35,621 nt of DNA from Calothrix sp. MO_192.B10. Its GTDB lineage: Bacteria; Cyanobacteriota; Cyanobacteriia; Cyanobacteriales; Nostocaceae. The DNA is taken from NCBI GenBank assembly GCA_030065055.1, contig JASJDS010000018.1:1-35621 (forward strand), in the 5' to 3' direction. Below the pieces are notes generated by a model. The model had not been told where the DNA came from. It searched no databases and saw only the letters and a list, made by a program, of their open reading frames with translations. The position numbers and the translations under genes are program-made. Positions 16,871-25,629 of this stretch are shown piece by piece; position 1 is the stretch's first letter, and every line of letters begins with the position of its first letter.

Positions 16871-17410
16871 ATGAAAACTAAACCTTTAGCATTATTAGGT
16901 GTAAGTTTACTCACTGCTGGTTTAAATTTCAGCGCAATGCCTTCTGCTTCTGCCGCTGGTATAACACCACAACAGAGGTCTAGACTTAACAGGGCTGTAA
17001 ATTTTGTCTTTACTAAAGCTCAAAAAGAAAAGTATCGCGTAATTAAACACAAGTGGAATTTCCAAAATAAGAATGACATTAAAGTTCGGCGGCGAGGTAG
17101 ATGTTATGTCGGTAAAGGAAGATTTACCCATTATCTCAGGTTTGTCAGGGATGATGTAGTTGATTACGACATTACTTTGTGTAAGGGGAAAATTACAAAA
17201 ATTAATTACAAATACAAAGACAGGGGATGGAGTGAAGCTGTAGGTGCTGTTACTAGCGGACTAAACTTAGCAGGAATCAACACTTATGGTATAGATAAAA
17301 TCAACACAATACTCGCCAATAAATTTGATGGTGGCGTGCGTTCTGAAGGCAAAATAATTGTGATTAATATTGCTAAACGAATGCAGCAAAAATACTCTCC
17401 TAAAAGGTAA
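16871..17410 (+). CDS. Small secreted basic protein, paralogue 2
   Basis: The 179-residue paralogue of the gene at 15953 has a near-identical signal peptide (MKTKPLALLGVSLLTAGLNF, cleavage near SASA) and the same KWNFQNKNDIKV core. Cys78 and Cys104 are in the same places, and the conserved FVRDD is followed by xLCxGKI. It carries an additional segment (GAVTSGLNLAGINTYGIDKI region, ~125-150) absent from paralogue 1. The C-terminus is again helical and basic (NIAKRMQQKYSPKR). No known domain is recognised. A possible 3' hairpin lies at 17464-17496. A periplasmic or extracellular cationic protein is the cautious reading. Confidence 0.82.
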   Translation: MKTKPLALLGVSLLTAGLNFSAMPSASAAGITPQQRSRLNRAVNFVFTKAQKEKYRVIKHKWNFQNKNDIKVRRRGRCYVGKGRFTHYLRFVRDDVVDYDITLCKGKITKINYKYKDRGWSEAVGAVTSGLNLAGINTYGIDKINTILANKFDGGVRSEGKIIVINIAKRMQQKYSPKR

Positions 17411-17463
17411 AATTAAACTGTAAAGCTAAAATTACTCGTATAGTGTGTGCTATGTGTTGATAG

Positions 17464-17496
17464 ACTTAGCCTGGTTTTTTAACAACTAGGCTAAGT
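17464..17496 (+). terminator. Hairpin downstream of secreted paralogue 2
   Basis: ACTTAGCCT (17464-17472) and AGGCTAAGT (17488-17496) form a perfect 9-bp stem with a 15-nt loop containing TTTTTT, 54 nt after the stop. There is no clean T-run after the stem, so terminator function is possible rather than certain. Confidence 0.45.
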
Positions 17497-17780
17497 TAAT
17501 TTATGTAGAAATTTGTCAAGAGTATTACATGGGTATTATTTATTACATTTGCTCGATTATTCCTGACCGGAAAAGAAACTGGATACAAGCCGTGTGGATT
17601 TATCCGTGGAGAAAAACAAACAGTTCTGTCATTGTTTCAAGCCTCCGGGTTTTAGACATGGGGCCACGACTCGCGCTACCCAGAGCAACTGTCGTCGTCG
17701 CGGGTTCTCTCGTCAATCCAAACTTCGACAAGCTCAGTTACCAATCCAAAATCTAAAATCTAAAATTGGATGACGGAGAC
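17497..17780. other. Gene-free stretch
   Basis: Apart from a repeated AAAATCTAAAATCTAAAATT run near 17747-17766 and GTCGTCGTCG, nothing is recognisable. The 75-codon open frame from 17529 has no ribosome site, family motif or normal amino-acid composition and is left out. Confidence 0.5.
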
Positions 17781-18012
17781 TCGACTCAATTATCCTGAAT
17801 TTAACTGAATTTGGAAATACTGAATTTTCCCCAAAATTTGATTAAAAATATCAAATACTATTTGAGTATGGAAAATAAAACACTTGCAAATAAGCAATCT
17901 GTCGGGTGTTTTAAGTTAATTAAAGTAAAACTACCTCGTTGTATGTTATATGTTAAATATTATTTGCCTAGTCCTTAAACAACGAGGCATGGTAACACCG
18001 CAAAGTAATGCT
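17781..18012 (+). promoter_or_regulatory. Partly conserved upstream region, copy 3 (before COP23 gene)
   Basis: TCGACTCAATTATCCTGAAT, then TTAACTGAATT, ATCAAATACTAT and GTCGGGTGTTTTAAGT occur in the same order as in copies 1 and 2, with a deletion of the second ATCCTGAATT unit. The COP23-type gene therefore shares leader ancestry with two unrelated-looking secreted proteins, which hints at common regulation. Confidence 0.5.
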
Positions 18013-18576
18013 ATGAAAATCAAACTGTCAGCCCAAATCCTGAGTATGATGGCAGTGACATTAGCTACAACTGCCACTTTTAATCAACCTAGTTATGGCC
18101 AAACGGCTAAATTTTTCTGTAGTATTAGTAAAGGTATACCATCCACCTTTGTGACTACATCCAGGGGTAATATACCAATCATACAATGGAAACATGGTTT
18201 TGGCGATCGCTGGACTCCGGGAAAACGCTGTGGAACGGTTACTAGGCGATTTAATTATTTTTATGATAACGGTACTCTAAGATATATTCGAGCCGGTATT
18301 CTCAATAATCAACCAGTATTATGCGTTGCTAGTTACAGAAAAGGTTCTTGTTTGAAAAATGGAGTTTTAGTCACCTTGAAGAAAGGAACTAATCCCCACA
18401 GTGTTTTACACAGACTCCTGAATAAATCTGCTACTGCTGGTGGTAGAACAGTTGAATTAGAAAATCCCATATCTTATACAGGTGGTGCTACTTACTTAGA
18501 TGTTACAAAACTCATAGGAAATGAGGAGACTACAAGGGATAACAAAATATGTAAAGGAGCAGCTTGGGAATGTTAA
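18013..18576 (+). CDS. COP23-domain secreted protein
   Basis: From ATG 18013 the protein has 187 residues. In-frame ATGs at 17950 and 17989 are possible, but only 18013 puts a signal peptide at the N-terminus (MKIKLSAQILSMMAVTLATT, cleavage after SYGQ/T). The mature part matches the COP23 (circadian oscillating polypeptide) family: FFCSISKGIPSTFV, IIQWKHGFGDRWTPGKRC, FNYFYDNGTLRYI, NNQPVLCVA, CLKNGVLVTL. Six cysteines (36, 73, 104, 113, 180, 187) suggest disulphides outside the cytoplasm. COP23 was named for rhythmic abundance in a unicellular cyanobacterium; its biochemical role is not established. It converges on the AAA-like gene, whose stop is 31 nt away. Confidence 0.85.
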   Translation: MKIKLSAQILSMMAVTLATTATFNQPSYGQTAKFFCSISKGIPSTFVTTSRGNIPIIQWKHGFGDRWTPGKRCGTVTRRFNYFYDNGTLRYIRAGILNNQPVLCVASYRKGSCLKNGVLVTLKKGTNPHSVLHRLLNKSATAGGRTVELENPISYTGGATYLDVTKLIGNEETTRDNKICKGAAWEC

Positions 18577-18607
18577 GTAACTTAATTTCTGAAGAGATTT
18601 CTGATTG

Positions 18608-19996
18608 CTACTTCCCTGATTTTGTTAAATATTGCTGGAAGTACTGACGATATAACTGACAGCGAGGTTCTGCTAAATTTCCCGAAAATTTGATCGAACC
18701 CATACTATGTAATTGATAAGCTAACATGGGCGGTAATTGTACTGGAGTAGGAGAGTTAACAACTTGTTGGAAGGCTGCCGCTAGTTCTGGATTTTGTTGT
18801 ATATTTAGCCAATGTTCTCGCAGATGGTGCCCGTAAATTCCCGTATCTGCGATCGCTGATGATAAAAATTGTTCTAGACTAATCTGGGGATGATTTTTCA
18901 GATAAGCAAAAGCCTGTTCTAATAAATAAGGATGTCCTCCGAGTAAATCCATCAGAGATTCAATGAAGGTTCTATCTACACTCAGTTGATACTGTTGGGC
19001 AAATTTTTCTACCTGCTCCGTAGTAAATTCAGATAATTCGATTGGTAAGCCGACATTAAATGGAGATTGATTAATATTGAGGCGGATGTAAACATCTGTG
19101 GAGTGGACAATAACTAACCGCAGTCTTTGCCAAATTTTACGACTCCTGGCTTTTTCATACCAGGAACGTAACAAACCAAAAAAGTCTTCATAAATTTCTG
19201 GATAGGGAAACAATATATCCACATCATCTAAGCATAAAACCAGAGGAGTATTTGCTTGTATTAATAAGTATTCTTCAAAATAGGTGGTACAACTCACCTT
19301 AGCTCCCATTCCTTCTTCATCCCAGTATTCATCCAATTCACTGGGTAATTCTAAATCCTTACTAACATTAATACACAGCCAACGCAAAAATTTATTCAGG
19401 TTCGTTAAGTGGGTACTTCTATCTGCTAACTTCAAGCTTAAACTAGAGGTGCGATAATTTTCTTTCGCTACCCGTTGCAAAATTCTATTAATTAAATAGG
19501 TTTTACCCATTAAACTAGGAGCCTTAATCCTAATTAAAGAACCCGGTTGCAAGATTGTTTCATAACAAATAGATTCTATTGGGGGTCTATCTATATACAA
19601 AACAGTGGCAGAATTGTTGAGTTGTTTTTGTTTATTTTCTGTAGTTTGATTCTGTTTGATATCACTTTGGTTTGATGTTTGGCGAACACCGTAAGGCAGA
19701 TCCTTCGGAACATCGCGATTTTTTTCCCTTGACCAATATCTTTTTAAAGCTTCTTTAAAATTGCTCTTTTTAACTTTTTCATCTAAGGCATCGCTCAGTG
19801 ATTTCCAAAGTTTGGGAGCCACATCTTGACTGATATAAGAAGTGGCATATTGATTTTGTGCGGCTATTTGGTCATAATCATCTCTATGCCAAGCCCCCTT
19901 TAAAACAATAATTTCAATATCTGTTAAGTTTCTATTAAACTTAGACAGTAATACTTGATTAGCAACCGCAATTGCTTGGTCTAAACTAAAATCCAT
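18608..19996 (-). CDS. AAA-like ATPase with N-terminal helical domain (vWA-MoxR-associated type)
   Basis: The 462-residue protein starts at ATG 19996. Residues 1-90 form a helical, winged-helix-like domain (LTDIEIIVLKGAWHRDDYDQ, then YISQDVAPKLWKSLSDAL). Such a domain precedes many cyanobacterial AAA-like or NB-ARC signalling ATPases. A Gln/Asn-rich linker (~105-130) leads into an AAA-like (AAA_35) domain. Its P-loop is APSLMGKTYL (GKT at 164-166), and Walker B is LVLCLDDVD (~252-260). A helical tail (HPYLLEQAFAYL) is typical of the family. No effector domain is attached, so it may act as a regulatory partner. No clear operon partner is adjacent. Confidence 0.82.
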   Translation of the reverse strand: MDFSLDQAIAVANQVLLSKFNRNLTDIEIIVLKGAWHRDDYDQIAAQNQYATSYISQDVAPKLWKSLSDALDEKVKKSNFKEALKRYWSREKNRDVPKDLPYGVRQTSNQSDIKQNQTTENKQKQLNNSATVLYIDRPPIESICYETILQPGSLIRIKAPSLMGKTYLINRILQRVAKENYRTSSLSLKLADRSTHLTNLNKFLRWLCINVSKDLELPSELDEYWDEEGMGAKVSCTTYFEEYLLIQANTPLVLCLDDVDILFPYPEIYEDFFGLLRSWYEKARSRKIWQRLRLVIVHSTDVYIRLNINQSPFNVGLPIELSEFTTEQVEKFAQQYQLSVDRTFIESLMDLLGGHPYLLEQAFAYLKNHPQISLEQFLSSAIADTGIYGHHLREHWLNIQQNPELAAAFQQVVNSPTPVQLPPMLAYQLHSMGSIKFSGNLAEPRCQLYRQYFQQYLTKSGK

Positions 19997-20134
19997 AATT
20001 AGTAATACTTGAATCTTAAAAATTTCGACTTTATTGAGTTTTAAGTCTTAATTTTTATACTCTTGGATTTTAACAGAAGTCTTTTAACCTCAGAAATATG
20101 TAAGATAAACTTCTTTACTTGGTGAGGGGTAACA

Positions 20135-20165
20135 GATCCCCGACTTCTTGGAGAAGTCGGGGATC
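20135..20165. repeat. GATCCCCGACTTCT hairpin, copy 1
   Basis: GATCCCCGACTTCT (20135-20148) pairs perfectly with AGAAGTCGGGGATC (20152-20165) over a 3-nt loop. The same two 14-bp arms occur at 25322-25385 with a much longer spacer. It lies 54 nt past the stop of the bactofilin-like gene. No T-run follows, so it reads as a dispersed palindrome rather than a terminator. Confidence 0.75.
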
Positions 20166-20218
20166 GCTCACATCCGCGACGAAGGCTTTGAGTATATGTC
20201 TGAGCCTCTAATTAAATA

Positions 20219-21529
20219 TTATACCGTTGCCAGAGGGCGATCGCTCGTTGGTTTGAGTATAGTTCGTCCCCAGAGCCATAGTGCCCCTAAACCCAACAAA
20301 ATGGTAACTAAATTTACTAACAAACCCAGAACAGGTATGGCTGAAAGCAGGATGAAGATGACCAAACCCACTACTAAGGGAGGCATTTTACCCTCAGTCC
20401 AGTTGGGTTGCATCTTCTGCAATAGCAACTTACCACCCAGGAAACTGACCACCACCTGGGGAATGTAACCGATGTATAACAAAAAGCCAATAAATATAGC
20501 AGAATTAGCGAGAAAACCAATCCCCAGGGCAAGTGGAACCAAGCCAGTTATGGTTACTCCCAGGAGCATACTGAGAAAGATAGTAACAATGGCGATCGCA
20601 CTAATTGCGACTACCACCCCTAACCAAGTTACCACTCCCCAGCCTAAACTAGGTAGAGGTCGAGACTTGACTGTATTTGCCATGCTCTGAGTCCAATTAG
20701 GTACAGCCCACAGCAAAACCCATCCTACTATTAATAGTGTCAGCCAACGCTGTAAGAAATGTAACGCCATTGCAGTTGGACTGGGTTTTTCCCATGCTTC
20801 TTGTATACTTTCTCTAATCTGGCGTTCAACTTTTGCCGAAGGACTAATAATTGGATCAGTAGTTGATTCGTAGCGTAGTTCCCCACCAATTTGCGCTGAG
20901 TCTGCGATGGTAATTCCAGAACGTAGTTGGGGTGCTGAGATGGGTGGAGGGGGTAAAAAAGGCAGAACCAATGGTTTTGGTTCACCCTTCTCTCCACCTA
21001 CCCTCAGCTTAACATTCCCGTCCACCTGCCCACGCAATTCTAAACTACTCATGGCAGCGAGGATGTTTTGCTTCACATTTCCCGCTAATAATGCTTGCGC
21101 TCCACCAAAACTTAAATCACCACCCACATTACTACCAGCCTTAGTTTCCAGGCTGTAACCAGCAGCAACCAAATCATCGGTGATTTGTGCCTTTGAGCCT
21201 AACTGTAATACTTGACCAGCAATCCGCACATCATCATTTACCTTACCGTTAATTATCACAGCTTGACCGGCTGCGATTAAATCTTGTTCAACTGTGCCAT
21301 TGATAGTAATTTGCCTACCGGCAGCAATTAAATCCCCTTTAACTGTGCCATCAATGGTAATCGTATCGCCAGATACATACAAATCCTCATTAATGACTTC
21401 ATTGGCACTAATGACAACCTGCTCCCCAGACCGGTTTTCCATTGACCAAACTGGTTGAATCGTAAATAATCCTGTTAATAGCAGCAAACCCAGACAAAAC
21501 CAAATTATCCGTTTGATTGCAGTTCGCAT
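20219..21529 (-). CDS. Bactofilin-like polymer-forming domain with C-terminal membrane segments
   Basis: The start is set at ATG 21529, because AAGGAGG lies 7 nt upstream of it (a GTG 3 nt earlier is closer than usual). The 436-residue protein opens with a signal peptide (IIWFCLGLLLLTGLFTIQPV). A right-handed beta-helix repeat region of bactofilin type follows at ~35-175. It is recognisable from recurring GTVKGDLIAAGRQITINGTV-like units (DLYVSGDTITIDG, NDDVRIAGQVLQLG). After a Pro-rich linker come about four hydrophobic helices (~245-425: LTLLIVGWVLLWAVPNW, VVVAISAIAIVTIFLSMLLG, LVNLVTILLGLGALWLWG). The signal peptide places the helix repeats outside the cytoplasm, unlike cytoskeletal bactofilins. 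A structural scaffold at the membrane is inferred. Confidence 0.8.
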   Translation of the reverse strand: MRTAIKRIIWFCLGLLLLTGLFTIQPVWSMENRSGEQVVISANEVINEDLYVSGDTITIDGTVKGDLIAAGRQITINGTVEQDLIAAGQAVIINGKVNDDVRIAGQVLQLGSKAQITDDLVAAGYSLETKAGSNVGGDLSFGGAQALLAGNVKQNILAAMSSLELRGQVDGNVKLRVGGEKGEPKPLVLPFLPPPPISAPQLRSGITIADSAQIGGELRYESTTDPIISPSAKVERQIRESIQEAWEKPSPTAMALHFLQRWLTLLIVGWVLLWAVPNWTQSMANTVKSRPLPSLGWGVVTWLGVVVAISAIAIVTIFLSMLLGVTITGLVPLALGIGFLANSAIFIGFLLYIGYIPQVVVSFLGGKLLLQKMQPNWTEGKMPPLVVGLVIFILLSAIPVLGLLVNLVTILLGLGALWLWGRTILKPTSDRPLATV

Positions 21530-21879
21530 CACCGAACCTCCTTCTGTTTTAATTACCAGGAATTTTTGGGTTTTGTACCTACATAACCGATGCGCGATGG
21601 TGCAAAGTACCCACCTTACGGCGATGCTCCTTTATGAGCCGCCGAGGGCGCGATCGCCTAACAGAATATTAGTGTTAATATCATTAAAAAAAATGCTGTT
21701 GAACCAGGTAAGTTATAAATATTAATGGAAATTTTGTTGTGCTAATACACTGCGATCGATTGGGCACGCCACTGGAAAAATATTACTACTAGCCAAATTA
21801 GATAAAATATTCCTATTTTTGTCATCAATCCTAGGATAGATTTCGTTTTTCTATTGTCAAGTGCTTCGTGCAATTCGTA

Positions 21880-22030
21880 ATACCATTTTTAAAAAAGAAT
21901 GGGACAAATTAATAGATGTGTAGATGGGTAGGGGCACGGCACCAGAGTTATAATTTTATACACCAAAAGATTGTGGATGCCGTGCCCTTACGAAGAATGG
22001 ATGTGTCGCAAACATTATTTGAATTGGTAT
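21880..22030. mobile_element. ATACCAA-type MITE-like element, full copy
   Basis: ATACCATTTTTAAAAAAGAAT at the left and GCGACA...AATTGGTAT at the right have inverted termini (ATACCA). An inner inverted pair, GGGGCACGGCA and TGCCGTGCCC, is also present. Both arms match the element at 6731-6833, in opposite orientation. The element is 151 bp with no coding capacity. The dinucleotide TA at its borders is compatible with a TA target. Confidence 0.65.
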
Positions 22031-22150
22031 AATTTATAATTCGTTAGGACTTACGCAACTGGCATATTTTTTCTGTAGGGGAGGCAAAGTGCGGTGTAGA
22101 TTTTCTGTTTAGCATTCCGTTATGTGACGCTGCAAAAATGTTTGAACCTA

Positions 22151-22179
22151 GTAGAAACGTTGCAATGCAACGTTTCTAC
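22151..22179. repeat. Perfect 29-nt palindrome
   Basis: GTAGAAACGTTGCA is followed by one base and its exact reverse complement TGCAACGTTTCTAC. It is a dispersed hairpin-type repeat; no gene or T-run is next to it. Confidence 0.8.
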
Positions 22180-22263
22180 ATTCTTTTCCACCAGATGTCT
22201 ATTGTAGTCCTGTTCGTAATTCATGAATTATGAATTATGAATTACGAATTATGAATTATTGGC

Positions 22264-23364
22264 TCAACTCCCTTGATGCCATCCTTGTTGCAGAGTTATT
22301 CCCCGACTCTCCATAGCTTGTACAAACAAGTCTGTTGTCAATACCGCTTCTACAGGTGCAACGCCCGGTTGTGTGAGTTTACCCTCAAGTATGAATTGGG
22401 CAATGCTACCAGTTCCACAACCAGCAGCAACTGCGGTATTCTCATGGACTAAGCTAGAACTATAAATGGCTTTGTGCCCATCTTTTAGTCCCGTAACTTC
22501 TGCACCCATAGCTATACCAATACCGCTGAATCTATCAGTAATATCCGTCATGAAGTGGCTAACATAAGATAAAAATTCTATCATTTGAGGATTGCGTATC
22601 CATGACTTGGGAAATACATTGGCAGTTATCCAAGTCAGGTGATTATAAATATCGGGGACTGAGCCAAATTTAGTGATTACATTTTTGAGGTTTGGGAAAG
22701 TTCGAGGTAGGGTAAAGGTTTCTGGGACATCATACCAATAGACTCCACAACGTCCATAGGGAGGAGGAAAAGTAATATTTTCCCTGGCTGTATATGGTTT
22801 AATTAACTGCCATTTACCATCTATCCAGGCTGTGAAAGCATCTTGCAAACCCAAAAAAGTTGTTCGCATTACCGTCACCCCAGCACCGCCAGAACCAGCG
22901 ACAATATAACTCAAATTAACAGTTTCTGCTGTATCAAATTGTTCTATACACTGCCGTGCCATGCTGTTAGAAATACCAGGAAATATTCCAGTACAAATAA
23001 TAGCTGTTACTCCTGCATCAATAGCTTTTTGATGGTATTGTAAGGCATTGCTGATATAGGAACGTTGGTCGCAGACATCTACATAATTTATACCATGCTC
23101 AATACAGAGTTGTAATACATTAGTGGTGCGGTAATCAAATGGTCCGGCACAATGAATAACAAGATTAGCAGATGCTATCGCTCTTCGTAACTTTTCTGTG
23201 TCTGCTAAGTCCAAAGCTAGATATTGTATACGCTCATCGCCGGTTTGTGGGTGTGGTGTGCGTCCAGTGACAATAATTTCTGCCTGGGTGTGGGTGGCAA
23301 TATCCCGAACTACACTACTGCCAATCCGTCCCCTACCACCTAGAATTAAAACTTTGTCTGTCAT
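22264..23364 (-). CDS. Saccharopine-dehydrogenase-like NAD(P)-binding protein
   Basis: The 366-residue protein starts at ATG 23364. The N-terminal Rossmann fold begins VLILGGRGRIGSSVVRDIA (glycine motif ~9-15) and continues through VIHCAGPFDYRTTNVLQLCI and GINYVDVCDQRSY. These segments are typical of the saccharopine-dehydrogenase NADP-binding family (Sacchrp_dh_NADP). The C-terminal half is an alpha/beta catalytic-type domain without recognised residues. Lysine metabolism should not be assumed: many family members are uncharacterised reductases. It is on the same strand as the FAD enzyme upstream (495-bp gap), too distant to claim an operon. Confidence 0.82.
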   Translation of the reverse strand: MTDKVLILGGRGRIGSSVVRDIATHTQAEIIVTGRTPHPQTGDERIQYLALDLADTEKLRRAIASANLVIHCAGPFDYRTTNVLQLCIEHGINYVDVCDQRSYISNALQYHQKAIDAGVTAIICTGIFPGISNSMARQCIEQFDTAETVNLSYIVAGSGGAGVTVMRTTFLGLQDAFTAWIDGKWQLIKPYTARENITFPPPYGRCGVYWYDVPETFTLPRTFPNLKNVITKFGSVPDIYNHLTWITANVFPKSWIRNPQMIEFLSYVSHFMTDITDRFSGIGIAMGAEVTGLKDGHKAIYSSSLVHENTAVAAGCGTGSIAQFILEGKLTQPGVAPVEAVLTTDLFVQAMESRGITLQQGWHQGS

Positions 23365-23673
23365 GCCTCAGCTTTGGCAACAATAATTTTATTAAAGAAG
23401 TAACTAGTCAAAAAGGCAACAAATTTTGGATGTGCGATCGCTTAAAGAGGTAGATATAAAACTAAATTGGCTAAGTCTTCCAACATACTAGCTTTAGCAA
23501 TTATTTCTAACTCTCTCACACAATCACCATACGTATATTGCTACATAAGCTTTACACTAAGTTCCCATGAAACTCTAGATCCAGAAATTCCTTTTCTCAC
23601 ACCTAAAAACTCGGTTTATATTTTATAAGAAAATAGGCTGAAAACCCTTGAGGTTAAGTTTTCAAACTATCGT

Positions 23674-23851
23674 GTAGGTTGGGTGGAACGAAACCAAACC
23701 CAACATTCTTCGTCCGATTTGTTGGGTTTTGTTCCTCAAACGCCACTGACTATAACGGAGGGAACCTCCCTCCGGGTTCAACACTTTGCTTATGCCGGGG
23801 AACCCGTCCACCGCAAGTGTTTCACCGCAACGGAGTGGCTCCCCAACCTAC
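23674..23851. repeat. GTAGGTTGGG palindromic repeat, copy 2 (expanded)
   Basis: It starts GTAGGTTGGGTGGAACGAAA and ends CCCCAACCTAC. It contains CCCAACATTCTTCGTCCGAT and TTGTTGGGTTTTGTTCC like copies 1 and 3, plus about 100 bp of extra palindromic sequence (GAGGGAACCTCCCTC). It fills the end of the 23365-23859 gap, in which no gene was seen. The stop codon of the FAD enzyme lies 8 nt beyond it. Confidence 0.7.
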
Positions 23852-23859
23852 AATTGATA

Positions 23860-25281
23860 CTAATTTTGGGTTGGAAAACACGTCCTAGCCGTAGCTGCAT
23901 TGATAGTATTGAATAACCGGGCAGTTGTTGCAGGTAAAAGATTCCTTAACAATACCCTGAAAATAATTCCCGGACGCATCAACCTAGTAGGTGCAGCCAT
24001 GAGATTAGTGACTGACAAAAAAGCGATCGCTAATACTAAATCTTGTTGAGCCGCAGTTTGTAATTTGCTTGTGTACCAATTCATCAAACGTACCATCAAA
24101 CTACGCTTGCCTTGCACCTGGGGAACCCGTAAGTCGCTAAATACGGCAGTAGTCCAGGGAATATCCACAACCTTACTGGCTGCTGTGAAGAAGCGTTTAG
24201 CTAAATTATCAGTACCTTGATTGAGGCAATTTTGTAAAGCGATCGCTTCCAGAGCTGCAACTGTCATTCCTTGAGCATAAATAGGGTTAAAGCTACAAAT
24301 AGCATCACCAAACACTAAATAGCCTGCGGGGAATTTTCTCAACTTTTCATAATGCCGACGGAGGCTAGAGGGAAACTTATAGGGAATTAGCTCTGATAGG
24401 GGTTGGGCATTTTTAATTGTATTATAAATATCCTGGGTGGGTAAAGACTTGGCAAACTCCAGAAACCCTGCTTCCTCTAGAGGTGCGCGATCGCCCATAT
24501 AACCGCCAATACTGACTATCCAGCGCGATTCCTGGGAAGATACTCCATTTTCACCCTCCTGAGCAATAAGTACTCCTACACGCCAGTTAGGAGCCGCTCC
24601 TGACACAACTATAGCCGTGTCTCCTTGGAGGTGTTCGGGTTGGCGACGATAGACGCGGGTAGTATAACTAATATCCACACCTACTTGCTCTTCTTCTGGC
24701 TTTTGATAACCGAGGTTCATCAGCCAAGCAGGACTTCTAGAATGCCTACCAGTAGCATCTACCACCAAATCGGCATTTAAGATTTCTTCCCCACTGCTGT
24801 GATGACGTGGGATAAATTTAACTCCAGTAACACAAGCATGATCCTTTGTTGTGACTAAACCCAACACATGGCAATTTTCAATCGCTCTCACATTGGGTAA
24901 AGCTAACAAACGCTGTCTTACCTGAGCTTCAAGTAAAGGACGACTCACCAACAACCCAGTCAAATAGTGATCAATGTCGTGCAAATATCCACCATTGATA
25001 AAAAAACGCGCTTCTTGCAAATGTGCCAGAATTGCTCCTTGGTTTTGTAATTCTTGGGTAATACCAGGAAAAAACTGTTCGATCGCTTCTCGACCTTTTA
25101 ATAATAAACCGTGGGCATGGCGACCTTGGGGCACACCTGAACGATTTTCTCCCGGCAAGGGAAAAATATCCCGTTCTATTACAGTGACTTGTTGATAATA
25201 ATCAGCTAAAGACCGGGCAGCAAGCAATCCACCCATACTTGCACCAATAACTATCGCATGTCGAGCAGTTTCTTTAGTCAT
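23860..25281 (-). CDS. FAD-dependent monooxygenase/oxidoreductase
   Basis: The start at ATG 25281 follows GGGTGAG; a GTG three codons earlier (25290) is the alternative. The 473-residue protein has an N-terminal FAD-binding Rossmann fold (HAIVIGASMGGLLAARSLAD, then VTVIERD) and a conserved VPQGRHAHGLL segment. DLVVDATGRHSRSP (~171-184) is followed by the second FAD-contact motif GDAICSFNPIYAQGMT (from ~325). This is the group A flavin monooxygenase/halogenase-like plan. No Trp-halogenase WxWxIP motif is evident. The hydrophobic C-terminus (~400-470) could associate with membranes. The substrate is unknown. Downstream, 8 nt past the stop, is a palindromic repeat. Confidence 0.85.
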   Translation of the reverse strand: MTKETARHAIVIGASMGGLLAARSLADYYQQVTVIERDIFPLPGENRSGVPQGRHAHGLLLKGREAIEQFFPGITQELQNQGAILAHLQEARFFINGGYLHDIDHYLTGLLVSRPLLEAQVRQRLLALPNVRAIENCHVLGLVTTKDHACVTGVKFIPRHHSSGEEILNADLVVDATGRHSRSPAWLMNLGYQKPEEEQVGVDISYTTRVYRRQPEHLQGDTAIVVSGAAPNWRVGVLIAQEGENGVSSQESRWIVSIGGYMGDRAPLEEAGFLEFAKSLPTQDIYNTIKNAQPLSELIPYKFPSSLRRHYEKLRKFPAGYLVFGDAICSFNPIYAQGMTVAALEAIALQNCLNQGTDNLAKRFFTAASKVVDIPWTTAVFSDLRVPQVQGKRSLMVRLMNWYTSKLQTAAQQDLVLAIAFLSVTNLMAAPTRLMRPGIIFRVLLRNLLPATTARLFNTINAATARTCFPTQN

Positions 25282-25321
25282 GACGCTCACCCATAAACTC
25301 TAGAAATAAGTAATGCATTTA

Positions 25322-25385
25322 GATCCCCGACTTCTATCCTAGAAATCCCCATAATGTGCAGATATTGATTCAGAAGTCGGGGATC
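25322..25385. repeat. GATCCCCGACTTCT inverted repeat, copy 2
   Basis: The same 14-bp arms as at 20135-20165 (25322-25335 and 25372-25385), but separated by 36 bp instead of 3. The longer form may be the ancestral unit, or may contain an insertion. Confidence 0.7.
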
Positions 25386-25421
25386 TGTTGCCTAGCCTGA
25401 TGAACTAATGTGGCGGAAAAC

Positions 25422-25529
25422 TATAGCGGTTTTCACTTGGATGGAATACAGTTTCGTAGCATGGGATTCTAGCCTGTCTTAAATATGAGGAATCAACTTT
25501 GTGTTCTACATCAACCGAAAACCGCTATA
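25422..25529. mobile_element. MITE-like element with TATAGCGGTTTTC ends
   Basis: TATAGCGGTTTTC (25422-25434) and GAAAACCGCTATA (25517-25529) are perfect 13-bp inverted repeats around 82 bp of non-coding sequence. The TATA ends suggest TA target preference, but a duplication cannot be separated from the ends themselves. Confidence 0.65.
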
Positions 25530-25573
25530 ATCGCGCTCCACTTTAACATAATATTTTCAGGATTTATTAGAGC

Positions 25574-25600
25574 AAAAAAAACCCAGTTTTTCAACTGGGT
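25574..25600 (-). terminator. Intrinsic terminator of desB
   Basis: Read on the minus strand, ACCCAGTT-loop-AACTGGGT is followed by eight T residues (plus-strand A-run 25574-25581). It begins 30 nt after the desB stop codon. This is the cleanest intrinsic terminator in the window and marks the end of the desaturase cluster. Confidence 0.88.
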
Positions 25601-25629
25601 AATAGAAAATTAATATTTTGGCTTTTTAC

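Larger units (their letters stand above)
21530..22263. other. Gene-free stretch with MITE and palindromes
   Basis: It contains the ATACCAA-type element (21880-22030) and a perfect palindrome at 22151-22179. A solitary AGGACTTACGCAACTGGCA resembles a transposon end seen in cyanobacteria (near 22046). A run of ATGAATTATGAATT-type repeats lies just before the next gene (22217-22260). HIP1-type GCGATCGC occurs near 21650. No gene was recognised on either strand. Confidence 0.55.

Noticed and set aside
17529-17756. 75-codon open frame upstream of the COP23 gene
   Set aside because: Odd composition, no ribosome site, and the end lies in AAAATCTAAAATCT repeats.
22264-25281. A secondary-metabolite operon of the saccharopine-like and FAD enzymes
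   Set aside because: The genes are 495 bp apart with repeats between them, and no synthase or carrier gene is adjacent.
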